64,000 bases of DNA, taken from the NCBI RefSeq assembly GCF_028389875.1, contig NC_084674.1, positions 10,511,501 through 10,575,500 of the forward strand, written 5' to 3'. The first letter of the stretch is position 1; every line of letters begins with the position of its first letter. The notes beneath the pieces were generated by a model. The model ran no database searches. It was not told where the DNA came from and was given only the letters and a program-made list of their open reading frames with translations. This DNA comes from Rhea pennata (lineage: Eukaryota > Chordata > Aves > Rheiformes > Rheidae). Shown piece by piece: positions 48,525 to 64,000 of the stretch. The position numbers and the translations under genes are program-made.

Positions 48525-51500
48525 CTGTTCAATTGCTTGAACTGCAGCACTTCAAGTTTAACAGAAGGTTTCTGAAAGGATACACGATTCACCTCCTATT
48601 TTCTCCCTGCAGGAAAAAGCATACACAAGAAAACACAAAACAAAGGACAAAACATGGCAGACTAAGTACCTAGAAGAACAACCAAAGGGAACGCTTTCTA
48701 GTTAAAGGCAAGCTCTCTGCCAGGCGAGCACGTCTCGCATTCAGCTGCAAAGCCACATTAGCAGAAGAATCTACGAACAAGCATTTCCCTGTATCTCCCT
48801 TCACGCTACCCACAGGACTGTCTCCAGAGCACGGCAGTTGCTTCACCGGCTGTTCCAACCATCCCAGTTTTGTTAAATAACGAGTAATGCGTCTTTACAG
48901 ATAATTTATGTTCACAGACTACCTTTCACTTGGAAAACAGTGAATACTTTTAAAGACAGATGTCCTTCTCCCAATTAAAAACTTTATTTAGCCTGCATTG
49001 AGGTCATACATGTGATCCAGCAATATTAGTCAGAACTCCCATATTCCAATTTCAGTTTATGCAGAAGAATAAATCAAGCATGAAAGTCAATGAATAATAT
49101 GAAAAAAAAAACCCAAAACCTCACTGTGGAGTTAATAATTCAATAGTAGAGAACTGTAATTAATAGCAAGAACATTAATGTACAGAGAAAGAATACAAGT
49201 GCACCTCACAAACACAAATTTTCAAAAGAAATCCCTTTAGGGACAAGCAAGAGGATATTAAACATGTTTTCAACAATGCTCCAACAAAAGCAAATCGAGA
49301 AGCAGTTCATGCTGTAACTTTCTAGAAGAAACTGAACTGCTGACTTATGTAACAGGAGGACTCCCTCCACCTGAGGGTGGCAAGGGAAATTCCACAGCCT
49401 GGTTTATGCAGGGTGGAGGCTTAAAAAAAAAAAAAAAGGTGCAACTCCAGACACCAGCAGAGGCTTTCCAAATGTGGCCTGCTGACCACAGGGCAAGTGA
49501 TGCGCAGAGAGAAGCCAGCTGCCAGTTAGCCTTTATTCCCTATACAGGGGTCTGCATCTCTACTAGAATCACTGAAAATATAGGACAGTGTTTTGAACGG
49601 GGCGCAGCTTTCAGATTTTATTTTTACACATTAAAGACCACACGTTTATTGAGACTTTTGCTTGTGAGTAAAGATAAACCTCTTTATTAACATACTTCAA
49701 CCTACAGTCATCCAGCAAAAAGATGTATGAAGATTAAGCCAAGACAGAGTACTACATTCTCAAACAATTAGAGGATTGTAGTTAATTTTAAATAAAAAAT
49801 TACTTGCCCTTCTCATTCCTGGCAAACAAGGTCAGTGTCATTCACCACAGTATAACGCAACACATCCCACCTCTCTGGACTCTGCTACCATGCCCAAACT
49901 CTGGGTTTAAGCAGAACAGCTTTCAAAAGGTCAGGCCTTTGGGGGCCGGCAGCATGTACGCAGCCTCAACTGTCTTTCAGATGTATTAAGAGAAGAAAAA
50001 ATAAAATCAGCATATGAAAACTGTGAGCTCACACAACAGAAAACTAAGAAATTAAGATACGGAACTAGTCATATCACCATCCTATTTTTACAAAAAAAAA
50101 AAAAAAAAAAAAAAAGATAGAGAATGCCTCAAGAATGTACATTAAATGATGCTTCCCTGACAGTAGACAGACCTGGAATACTAGCTCTTTTGCCAACTTC
50201 CATAACTTTATTTACTTATTTATTTTGCTAACATATCAAGAAGTGAATTTCTTCAGATCTTTTTTTTGCTTTGTCATTTCAAGTACAGATCATTAACTTC
50301 CATCATTGGCTCTAAATTCCCTTTTAATTTCCAGGGAAAAGAGTATTTATAGTTGTTATTTTAGTTGAGTACAACCCCAACATAGCATGCAGAGACATTA
50401 AAACCATGGGAGCGACTGGAGTAGGTTTCTAGTGTTCACGTAAAGCATTTGCTTGAAGGTAAAGTGATGCAGCCAGCCAGAAACTCCACTGATTGTCATG
50501 AGAGAATAGAGCTGCAGTTAACTAGAAATTGCATTCATAATATTTCAAAGTAAGACGGATATCCATCAGAGTTATTTAAATAGATGGATGGAGTGGGTGG
50601 ATGAACAGTATGCTGTTTTGGCCAGCATCTAAGTCCTCAGTACAGATCAATCAAAACATTCCTTATCACTGATCATTCTGGAAAAAGAAACAGATTACAT
50701 CTGCCAGTCTGTATAAAGGCATGAATTAATGTTTGATCACAGCATCACTACGTAAACACCAGAGTGAATAATTTATGAGAACAATTAGCTGAAACAACAC
50801 CAGTCCTCAATAAATAAGTGGCATCTAGAAGCCTCATTGATCTTTGCGTAAAAGTCCAGAATCACCAGATGTGCAGAGACGTACCTGGCAAAGCTAGCAT
50901 CGCAGCAAGACACAATGCAAACGGATGACACAAGGAGGCCAGCCTGCGTTCAGACAGCAAAGAAGAGACGAGACGCAGACGTGTCCCAATGCGGCCTGTG
51001 TTTAACAAGAAATATTCACTTGAGATGAAATTTAGCCAGACAAACTGGCTAAATGACACCACACAAGCCAAACAGAATACTGCGCTTTAGTGAGAGCAAA
51101 AGTGCGTTGAATATGTCAAACCACAGTCCTACTTTCGTTGAGCTTTTCTGGAGAGGTGGGGAGAAGGCAGACAGTGTTAATATGGTCATCTCATTTTCTC
51201 CCAGCATTGAGCGTATCCGAAACTAGGAAGCAACAATGAGAGGCAAGTACCTTTGAGGAAAAGCACTCAAGTCATCATTTCACGCTTAATACACCAAACT
51301 GGGGACCTGCATTTATAGAACGCTCAGTGTTATTACATATTTTATGACTCAGAGAATTACAAGGCTATTTACTAGCAATATTACTGCCACAGTAGTCCCA
51401 TTAACTTCAGTAAGGCTTCTCCCATAAACAGAGCTACTAGCATGCAACCATTTTACAGGCTGAGATTCAGAGAGAGCAAATGAGAGTCAGCTGAATGTCT

Positions 51501-53290
51501 GCATCTGTGAAAACACACGCACGGACTCAGGTCAGACCCAGGGGAAGCCAGTAGCATTGCCAAGCCTTTTCACTGGAGGGACCATGTATGCTGCATTTGG
51601 TCAAAGGAACAGGCTACCACACTACTCCTGGAGAAAAATCATAGTATTTGCATCACAAGCAGTAACATGAAGGAGGAGCAAAAACATACCTAACACCTAA
51701 AGACTCAAGAGGCAGGCACCACCTGGTCTGCTCTGTTTTTCCATCTAGTTTTTCTAGCAAAGAAATTAAGACTTGCTTGCAGTTCTAGCCTTCAGTGAAG
51801 AACTGGCTACCAGTATTGTAAGACAAACTGTTTAACCTCAGAATGCATCTTAGACTTCTAGGTCAACACACAGTTGACAGAAATTGCATAAATAGTAACT
51901 TAAAAAATTAAAAGGAGCAAAGCTAAGGCTGTATTTATACAGATAAATACGCTGTCTTTCATGCTACTCACACCCACTCAGCAAGATCCTTGCCTCTGAC
52001 ACTTAGCTCTCCAAGGATGAGAAAGAAAACTCCAGTAACCATCACGTTACATCTGTGGAGAACCTCCCTGCTCCTGATCCTATTACAGAATTCGAAAGGC
52101 TTGTTTTTATGGTAAGTCTCCATCACAGGGTCACCTGAACTGACAAAAAACTGACTCTGTGCCACAAAACTGTGGAGTGAGACCACAGTCTGTAGAGTCA
52201 AACCATGATGATACAGCACGATGGCACCTTAGCTGAGCAAGGGCGCGGAGGAGACACTGTCTCCAGAAAACAAGCTTCCAAACCCGCTAGTAATTCAGCA
52301 GATTTGCTTCACTCGAGGAGTATCCACCACCCTCTACACATGTCAAGTTTACAACGACTAAGGCAGTTTATTATAAATTAATGTATTCTTACTTCTCCTT
52401 AGTTTCTTTTTACTTCATTTCACCTCACCTCAGGCAGAGGGGAAAAAACAATGCCCACGCCAGGCACTCAGCGTTTTCATCCCCTTACACCCAGCCGCGC
52501 CACTACGACCTCCAAGCTCCTGAAGCCTCCTCCCCCGCCCCGAGGAGCTCCACAACGCCCTGCTCCGGGGCCACGCTCCAAACTTCGCTCGTAACGGTCA
52601 CTCGCCCGGAAAGCCCGCGCCGCGCCGCGCCGCCCGCACCTCACGGGAGCCGCCAGAAGCGGCCCGCACCCGGCCTGCTCCCGCCGGCCCCGCGCTGCTG
52701 AGGCAAAGCGCCGCCGCGAGGCGCCCGCCCGCGCCCGGGCTCTGCCCGCCGACCTCCGCCTCCTCGGAGCTGCTTGCGCGGGGAGACCCGTCCGCGAGCG
52801 GCCGCGGGGGGCGTCGGGGACGCGGGGCCCGAGCCGCGGCGGCAGGACGGAGGCGCCTCCCCGCGCCCTCCCCGCTCGGTGCCGGGCCGCGGAGGGGCCG
52901 GGAGCGGCCCGGGAAGCGCCGCCCGCCGCCGCGGAGAGCGCGGGCCGGCAGCGCTCGCCCGGCAGCGCAGTGATTCAGCACCGCGGCGCCAAGCGCAGCA
53001 GGGCGCTTCGCCGCCTCCCGCCGCCGCCCCGGCGCCCTGCCCCGGCCCGGCCCCTTCCCCGGGCGGCGGCGGCGGCGCGGACACCCGGGCCCTGCCTGCC
53101 CGCGCCGGCCCCCAACCGCCCTGCCGGCCCGGCCGCGCCTCCTCCGCGGCCTGCGGCGTCCCGTTGCCCCCCGCGGCCGCGGCACTCACGGGCACAGCTC
53201 CCGGCGGGGACGGCGGAGCGCGAGCCCGGGACGGAGCCGCCGCGGCGGGGGGGCGGGGCCTGTCGCGAGCCCCGCCCCCGGCACTGAGGC
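48525..53290 (-). other. KCTD6: KCTD6 5' UTR, long leader intron and first exon
   Basis: The start codon sits in an exon whose 5' edge is probably an acceptor near 48571 (TATCCTTTCAG) or slightly further upstream. A good donor on the minus strand, CG|GTGAGTGC (plus 53189/53188), lies in the CpG island. The first non-coding exon is therefore probably about 53190-53290, and the interval is a leader intron of about 4.6 kb. A second possible donor (GTGAGG) lies near 52633. No coding exon is seen inside the intron. A poly-A tract lies at about 50092-50115. Confidence 0.5.
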
Positions 53291-53571
53291 CCCGCCCCCG
53301 GCCGGGGCAACGGGGTGACGGCCGCTGGGCAGAGCGGGGGCCGCGGGCAGGTGGGGGGGGTAAAAGCGCCCGTAGGGCTCCGTCGGGGGCGGGGGGGGGG
53401 GGGGGAGGACGGAGTAGGCGGTGCGGAGCGGTTAGGAGCCGTCCTGGAACCGCACCCCCGCCGCACAATTTTGACCCTTACGCTGCCCCGTAAACGCAGG
53501 GTGGCCCCACGGTTGGCCCCAAGGGGCCGAGCAGCCGCCGCGGGGGAGCGGAAGTGGCCGTACGGCTCCGG

Positions 53572-53581
53572 TCTCGCGAGA
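53572..53581. promoter_or_regulatory. TCTCGCGAGA palindromic promoter element
   Basis: A perfect copy of the CGCG palindrome found in many bidirectional CpG-island promoters. It lies 23 bp downstream of the GABP-type site and about 95 bp upstream of the PDHB ATG, and probably helps set the transcription start. Confidence 0.65.
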
Positions 53582-53625
53582 GCGCGGGGCGAGCGCGGCC
53601 GTCGCCGGGGGCGGGGCTGCTCCTT

Positions 53626-53654
<29 letters not shown>
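53626..53654. repeat. Poly-C tract in the PDHB leader
   Basis: Twenty-nine consecutive Cs, ending 22 bp before the PDHB start codon, between the TCTCGCGAGA element and the ATG. The length may be affected by sequencing error. Confidence 0.85.
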
Positions 53655-53656
<2 letters not shown>

Positions 53657-53676
53657 CGCTAGAGGACACGGCCAAG

Positions 53677-57765
<4,089 letters not shown>

Positions 57766-58370
57766 ATTGTAAATACGTATTTTAAAATCCTGCTTTAAAA
57801 ATCATTAATGTTGTATGGCAAGCTAAATGCATAACGATGTTGCATAGCTACATGAACTTTTGTACAGTGGGGAAAATATTATGACCTCCTAGAATATTTA
57901 TATGGCTGTGTGTGTGCTTAGAGGTTATCCTCTAAGCCACACTTCAAAGTGATGATGATGTAATGCTTATTTGTAAGGCAGCTTGTACTTCAGTAGTACA
58001 AGTGGATTGGTGTTACAGTGTATGGAGAAATCCTCTTCTAAATTCAGAGTGAGAAATAAATCCTCTGTTTTTGCTTGTCTTGTAATTAGTCGGTTTAATA
58101 CCTCTAGTCTGATATGGTGGTTGGTGGTCAGATGAAAAACTGCACTGAGCAGTGGGGGGCCCAGAGCTGGTGTTAGCAAGGCTTATTAAAAATGAATGTT
58201 TAAAGTAGAGTGAGTTAAGCCTTGTTTTTCAACATGACAACTTAAGTGCAACTATCTGTACAAAGTGGTTTTAGAAGTCTGTGGTATATGTTAAGAGGTA
58301 GCTAATATGTTTAGTTTGAAAAGAACTATTTCATGCAGTAAAGCTTCTGCACAATGGCTTAAATAAAGAT
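57766..58370 (+). other. PDHB: PDHB 3' UTR with poly(A) signals
   Basis: AATAAA hexamers at 58055-58060 and 58362-58367 would give 3' UTRs of about 300 or 620 nt. Further copies near 58450 and 59188 are less likely to be used, because PXK converges on this region. Confidence 0.6.
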
Positions 58371-59621
58371 CCTGATCATCTTCAGTATGTAATGGAAAAT
58401 AATACCTAGTTTTTCTTTACTAGTTACCACCTAAAGTAGTAAAAATAATGAATAAATCTTGGCAACTCAGAATACTTATTAAACTTGCTACAGGGGATAA
58501 CAGCACTCTCAATTATAGTTCTGACAAGAAGAAGCAGGTCTTTTTATTCAGACCCAGTATACCTGGGTCTGAAGTGTAGTACATCCCCCTTGGCTACAGT
58601 TTGTAGCAGATATAAATTCTCAGACAAGAGGTGGGAAACAGCTGCAGTAGCCTTCAGGTAGATCAGCTCACACCTGTGTTTAGCTAAAGGGACAGTCTTG
58701 GAAAGTAGAGAACTCCATTAGGTCTTTGTGAAATAGCTTCTGTGACTGTCCTGATGCAGAGTAAAAGCCACTTACAGCAGTTGTGCAGTGTGGCTTACTC
58801 TATACCAGGGATAAACTATCTATCTTTTACAGTTAACTGTTGGGGAGGAGATACTTACCTCTGTAAGGAGATCGAAGAGCTCAGGTCCTATTTCAATTAC
58901 AGGCCAGGAACCTGTCAGAACTAAACTTTCATTGTATTCATATATTTCCTTAGGAAGTCTGGCTTGCAGGTGAAATACTAGCTGAATGCACCCACCACCA
59001 CACTGCTGGAGGAATTCCATTAACATTTTAATAAAAATGACCGAGTATCACAGGTTACATGAAATTTTGTACAGACATTCTCTGCATAGTAACAAACACT
59101 GATGTATTTGAATTTAAAAATGGATTATCTATAATCCTTTAAAGTGCAATTTATTTAAGGTTTTAAGCAAATCAAAAAGGATCTTTCAATAAAGTTTAAA
59201 CTGTAAAATTAACTTGAATTACTCTTGTATTTAATTAAACCATGAATAATATCCCAATGCCCCATTAACTCCTATTTCAACTGTTCCCTCATTTAAAAAC
59301 ACTTTCCCTTAGAGTCACAGGAAGGATGTCCATTTAAACAAATGTACTGAGACAGCGTTTTTACTCCACCAGCAAATACAGTGGAAAAAAACTTAAATCT
59401 CCAATTCCCTCACCTGTGCAGTACACTTCAGACTAAGTGCTTTTTTTTTTGATTATCTAAAAACCTTGCTGATTCAGCAAGAATTAGATGTGTTAACTGA
59501 ACAGAAGTGTCGAAAAACTTAGAGCTGACTAAAACTAGATTCATGTATTTTCAGAAAAGGGATGGAGTAGAACTAGGAAAAAAATGTATTAGTTCACCAT
59601 GGTCATTCCTATTTTCAGATT

Positions 59622-59627
59622 TTTATT
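59622..59627 (-). terminator. Candidate poly(A) signal of PXK
   Basis: The minus strand reads AATAAA about 275 bp beyond the PXK stop codon. A second copy is at 59150-59155. Use of the second, or of the distal PDHB sites, would make the PDHB and PXK transcripts overlap at their 3' ends. Confidence 0.45.
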
Positions 59628-59899
59628 CAGCTATATAGAAGTTGCTTTACCCCTGAAACTGTAGCTAGAGAACAAAGTTCTTTCTTTAATAAGAATGAAG
59701 AGTTCTTTAATATCACAGCATGGCAATGCAAATCAGACAGGGTGGTGCTGCTACTCAAGGAAAGCTGAAATAGGGGTAAACAGAGCTACAGCGCGATTAG
59801 CCGCTATCTGCTGGTGGATCCGTTGCCGGCTAGGAGGAACTGATTCCCGGACGGCACAGGAGGGGGAGGGCAAATCCAATCCTGGGGCGATCAGTAGCC

Positions 59900-60105
59900 T
59901 CAGCTGATCCTGGGAGCGCTGTAGTCGCACGTCTCCGTTTTCTTCAAAGTTCCTTTTTGAAAGTTTTGAATGGAGCTGAGCAAGGCTCCTCGGCTTGCAC
60001 TGACAACGGGCTGAGGGCTTGACGGCACTGGCACCTCCATACTCGGAGGAGGAGCTGCTGGTGGCAGGGGCGGCGGTGGTGGTGCTGGGGGTATCGACGA
60101 TGCTC
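59900..60105 (-). CDS. PXK: PXK, last coding exon (partial gene)
   Basis: On the minus strand an acceptor TCTCCTCAACAG is followed by 206 nt. The first two bases finish a split codon, then comes ASSIPPAPPPPPLPP, a proline-rich run, then SRGALLSSIQNFQKGTLKKT and a short tail ending CDYSAPRIS before TGA (59900-59902). Human PXK ends with the same layout: a proline-rich stretch and a WH2 actin-binding motif (ALLSSIQNFQKGTL), then a short basic tail. The upstream PX and kinase-like domains are not in the window or not recognised. PXK is an endosomal PX-domain protein linked to receptor and Na,K-ATPase trafficking. The preceding exon must end in phase 1. Its tail-to-tail position with PDHB matches human synteny. 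Confidence 0.93.
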
Positions 60106-63100
60106 CTGTTGAGGAGAGAAGATGTGGTTTGATTCTGCCAGGGAAGCCCTGCTGCAGAGGCCTGCAGCTGCTCAGCTAGACTAGGTCAGCTCTGCACTCG
60201 TCACGTCACTCCTTCAATGCAAGCAGCATATGGAGAACAGAACAGATGAGAAATGCCAGAGATCAAATCCCTCTATCTGCAGGCAAGTCGTGTCATCGGA
60301 GACACCTCTGAAAGAAAGCCTGAAGTGCCTCAGTACTCAGGGATGCAAAACATGACAAAAATGTGATCTTGCACTGAGGGAAACGAAGATCACTTTAGAG
60401 GACTTCCCGTCTTCGCCTTCTCTTAATTGTCCCCAGTGAAGCAGTTTGTTCTTTGGGTTATGACCAGTAACAAAGACTGGAAGCAAATCTTTTTACCTGT
60501 TTGCATTTCCATGGCAAGCTTTACTGGTCTTACAAGGAACACATCGCTGTAGAATTTGCGATGACTGCTTGATCTGGTTAAATTCCGTTTTTAGATTACT
60601 AACTGCAGATAGAAGATTTTGCGGGAAACGTTTTACACTTTCTAGTACTAGTAGATTTTCTCCAAATGTGCTATCACAAACTTGTGTTTCGCAGGCTGAA
60701 TGAATCACAACAATCTGCCATTCGCACCACACGCCTCCTGTACTCCCACCAGTCACCTCTGTGCTCTCACCCTTGCTTTCTACTCCAGTCACCCTAAACC
60801 CTGGCTCCATGCTCACCCCAGGCACATCCACCTCACCTATCTCATGCTTCTCATCTCACCATGCCTTGGCACCTCCATTCCTTGGTTCCCTGCCTGCAGA
60901 CAGCTAGCCCAACAGCAAAGGCCTGTATGGAGGTGGTTCCTGGCAGCTCCCCTCCATGCAGGTGGCCTCACTTACCCCACACAGTTTGGGAGTCACAGCT
61001 CTCCCAAACACCCTTGATCTTGTGCAATTCAGCAGCTGTGCACTGCACCATCGTTTCTGCACAAAGAATCAAAGGTGCAACGCAGAGGAAGAGCAAAGGG
61101 CTTCAGAGGTGACCCCTTGCCGTTCCACAAAACATCCATGCGGAAGTGGCATTGCAGCACATCACCAAGTGTATGAGAAATAATTCTCCTGCCTTGTCTA
61201 ATATGTTCTGCAATGATCAAAGGCACAGCAATTATTAAGCTCTTAAGACCAATTCAACAGTGAATTTTAATTCCTTCATCTAGATCATGAGGGTTATTCC
61301 ACAGTAAGACTAGACAGAAGAACAGGACCTACAGTGTAACACTTGCTTTTGGCAGCTCTAACCTACAAAGAGGAACATATTGATAAGGGGCAAAGACTGT
61401 CACTTTTTGTCATTGTCTAACAGTAGCCAAGGTCTCTTGATTGGCCCGACATTACCAAAGTAGAACTCCTTGCTACTGAGCAAGCAAATACTAAGCAGTT
61501 AAAGGAAGTTATGGCACACAGACTCAAGAGGTATTCCATTAAGCATAAAGCTTAGGCACAGAAAACAAAAAGCAGGCAAAGCTGTTCTCTATGCTCCACT
61601 TGTTCCACAGATTCTCACTAACACTTGCTCTCAGACTAATGAGTAATAGTAAAAAAATAACTGCTGTAATTTAAAAAAGCAGTTATCTTAGATTAAAGTC
61701 AACTCAAAGCTCCTTCAATTTGAGTTTGTACCAGTCTTTAAAGGGAGACTTTTGCAACATGGGAGCAAGCTCAAAATGCAGAGTATTTACACAGGCATTC
61801 TACTTTGCCAATCTACTTTAACAGCTATGACTACAACACTTCAGACTCTTCAGGAGAAATTCTCATCTGCACAAAAATCTCCTTCTGGGAGGACAAAACA
61901 TGGAAATACATTTAGACTCAAAGTCTTTACTCTCCTCCCTTTAAGAAAAAAAAAATGCAAATCCCAGTAGAAATAGCAGAGATCAGCTGAGACAGTTTAA
62001 CATGCCTGTTGTATAATGTCTTGATTACTTGAGAGAAGTTGATCCACATACAACATTAGTACAAACTGAAATAATAAATTGCATACTGATGGCTTGGGGT
62101 CATCTAACTTATCCAAACCTTTCTTACATTTGCCAGAGATCTGAGCCAATTTGTTATTAGATATATGGGAAAACCATCCCTCTAGGTTAGAGTCCTTCTG
62201 TTTCCCCTGTGTGTATGGACTGCCAGTAAAGCACAGCGAAGCAAAACTTGACATGTTGCCAAAGGAAGAACATGACTCGGAACAGTGTGATTTCACCATT
62301 AAAGTCGTCAGAGCAGAACACTCCGCAGGACTGGTGTAGCAACGCTAGCACCAAACGTGCGATCAGATGAACTGCTATAAAACAGCCAAGAAAGCTAGTT
62401 ACAAATGAGACAGTTTGGAAGAGATGCCAAAATTGCAGGGAACAGAAAAAATTTGGGGCTAGAACACCAAAGAAAGATTGAAGAGGCTATGAAAGTAGTT
62501 GTACAATATACAACAGGGAATGATCATGAAAACGACGGCCAGGACTCTATACAGAAAATAAATTCAACAGTAACACAGGCAGTGAAAGAAGGTACATGTT
62601 GAATACGAATAGAGGCAAAAAAGCCACTATATATGTAACTGACTGGATTGCTCAGTATTATTAGACCAAGACAGCATATCTTTGAATTTTGGTCTGGTTA
62701 TTTTAGGATGAGGACAGAAACAACAGGGGAGTGGGAAGAGAGGCCACTTGGCTTTCTGGAAATTGACTGAATTTCTCAGGGCTAGATATTATAGAAATTG
62801 AGCTGCCAACAATATCATATAGCTAAAAAAAACCTCTTGCATTATGGAGATTAATTACAGGCAACGATATTCAGTTTTACACCTGAGCTCTACCTTAATG
62901 CCTAAACACACACAAGTTTTGAGATGATATCTGACTAGCTGGGAGCAATTACATACTGATTCTAATAATAAAGAGCATGAACACTAGAAATCCTTCAAGT
63001 TCATTAATTTCAATTAGTCAATTAGAAACAACTTGTCCTTCCTCTCTTGACATGACTGGGTGCAAAACAACTGTTTACTCACTCTGGTGTACTCCAATGC

Positions 63101-64000
63101 AGTTACATTTACAGACTAACTTTTTCTGTGCCCAACGGTAAAATATTTTCCTGTATTTACTAGGAAAAGGATTTAAGACAAGTCCTCAGTTATTACTAGA
63201 GCTTTATGATAGGTAGGTTGGAAGAAGTTGCCTGCAACCACACATCTACTCATTCACACAGCTGTAAGAATAAAACACTCAAACAAGAACTTACCAAGGG
63301 TTTTTTTACAGGGGCATTTTTGTTAAGAGAATGTGTTAAAAGGAATAGGAAGTATATCAGATGCTGTAAACTTGATGCCTGAATTGAAACAAAAACTTAA
63401 TTATGAATTTAAAGTGACAGTAATTGTGCGAACAGCATTAAAATATTTGTTGAGTGAATGGGATGCAAAGAAAATCATTTTAGTGACAGTTTTTAAAGAT
63501 GCTGTATTTCATTAAAACAATCCATAAAGATGCTCAGATCTTTTCCTTTGTTTCCTCCCAATACTGTAAGCAAGTTCAAGATTTGCATTCAACTTTCCCA
63601 TACAGAAACAGAGCATCTTTAAAGAGATAAATCAGCATTAGCTTACTTTTCCGAAAATTCACGTTCAAAATGATGCATGCTCTATTGAAGACAGCAGAGA
63701 AAGAGAGACAACAAGTTAATCATCTGGTTCTCGTGTCAGAGTAAGAAAAACAGATACTGTTAGCTGAAAAGTCTGTGCAAAAAAAATCAATACATTCTTA
63801 TTCACTGAAAAAATACGGTGATAGTAGATTTGACTATTTTATATTACATACACAACACTGATTCTGACTAATGAACCACAATTTTCCATGCTTTAAACAC
63901 TATTATACTTGATGAATAAATAAAACACACACGCTTTCAACTCCACATGCCAGAAGTCAAAGCTTTACAGGATTAAAGTGCATTTAGAGTTAATTAGCAA
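60106..64000 (-). other. PXK: PXK intronic region (no confirmed exon)
   Basis: AT-rich sequence between the last PXK exon and the window edge. I could not find the exon for the conserved basic segment that precedes the proline-rich tail in human PXK. Two sequence-only exon candidates on the minus strand (60497-60695 and 63647-63681) are given under findings. The remainder shows nothing I can name. Confidence 0.5.

Noticed and set aside
61997-62299. 100-codon minus-strand open frame, considered as a PXK exon
   Set aside because: The translation does not resemble any part of PXK and lacks clear splice sites in phase.

Overview
The window is vertebrate nuclear DNA and most likely avian. The genes are split into many short exons with GT-AG introns. 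CpG-rich promoters sit in an AT-rich background, and there are microsatellites and long poly-A/poly-T tracts. At least one repeat matches the 3' end of a CR1 LINE, the dominant retroposon of birds. The gene order FAM107A(+), ACOX2(+), KCTD6(-), PDHB(+), PXK(-) is the human 3p14.3 order in inverted orientation. The species cannot be read from the sequence. Nothing bacterial, viral or CRISPR-like was seen.

Layout. 1-14.5 kb is non-coding as far as can be seen. It holds two CpG islands (about 4.7-5.7 and 6.3-7.1 kb) that are candidate upstream promoters for FAM107A, plus a CR1 fragment near 8.3 kb. 14.5-20.3 kb holds the three coding exons of FAM107A (144 aa), followed by a long probable 3' UTR to about 23.7 kb. 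24.0-26.7 kb appears to hold a minus-strand gene that I do not recognise. Its support is a clean 63-codon last exon, a poly(A) signal, at least one further exon with a coiled-coil-like translation, and a CpG island at its 5' side. 27.36-44.2 kb is ACOX2, resolved here into 14 coding exons in consistent phase (675 aa, ending in the peroxisomal signal SKL). 46.6-53.2 kb is KCTD6 on the minus strand (two coding exons, 237 aa, with a long 5' intron). 53.68-57.77 kb is PDHB (ten coding exons, 372 aa). KCTD6 and PDHB are head to head across one CpG-island promoter. 59.9-60.1 kb is the last coding exon of PXK on the minus strand, and the rest of PXK lies mostly beyond the right edge.

Function. ACOX2 (peroxisomal oxidation of branched-chain and bile-acid side chains) and PDHB (mitochondrial pyruvate dehydrogenase E1 beta) are metabolic enzymes. 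KCTD6 is a CUL3 ubiquitin-ligase adaptor. FAM107A is a stress-induced actin-associated protein. PXK is a PX-domain pseudokinase-like trafficking protein. They are linked by old synteny, not by a shared pathway. The item most worth following up is the unrecognised minus-strand gene between FAM107A and ACOX2.
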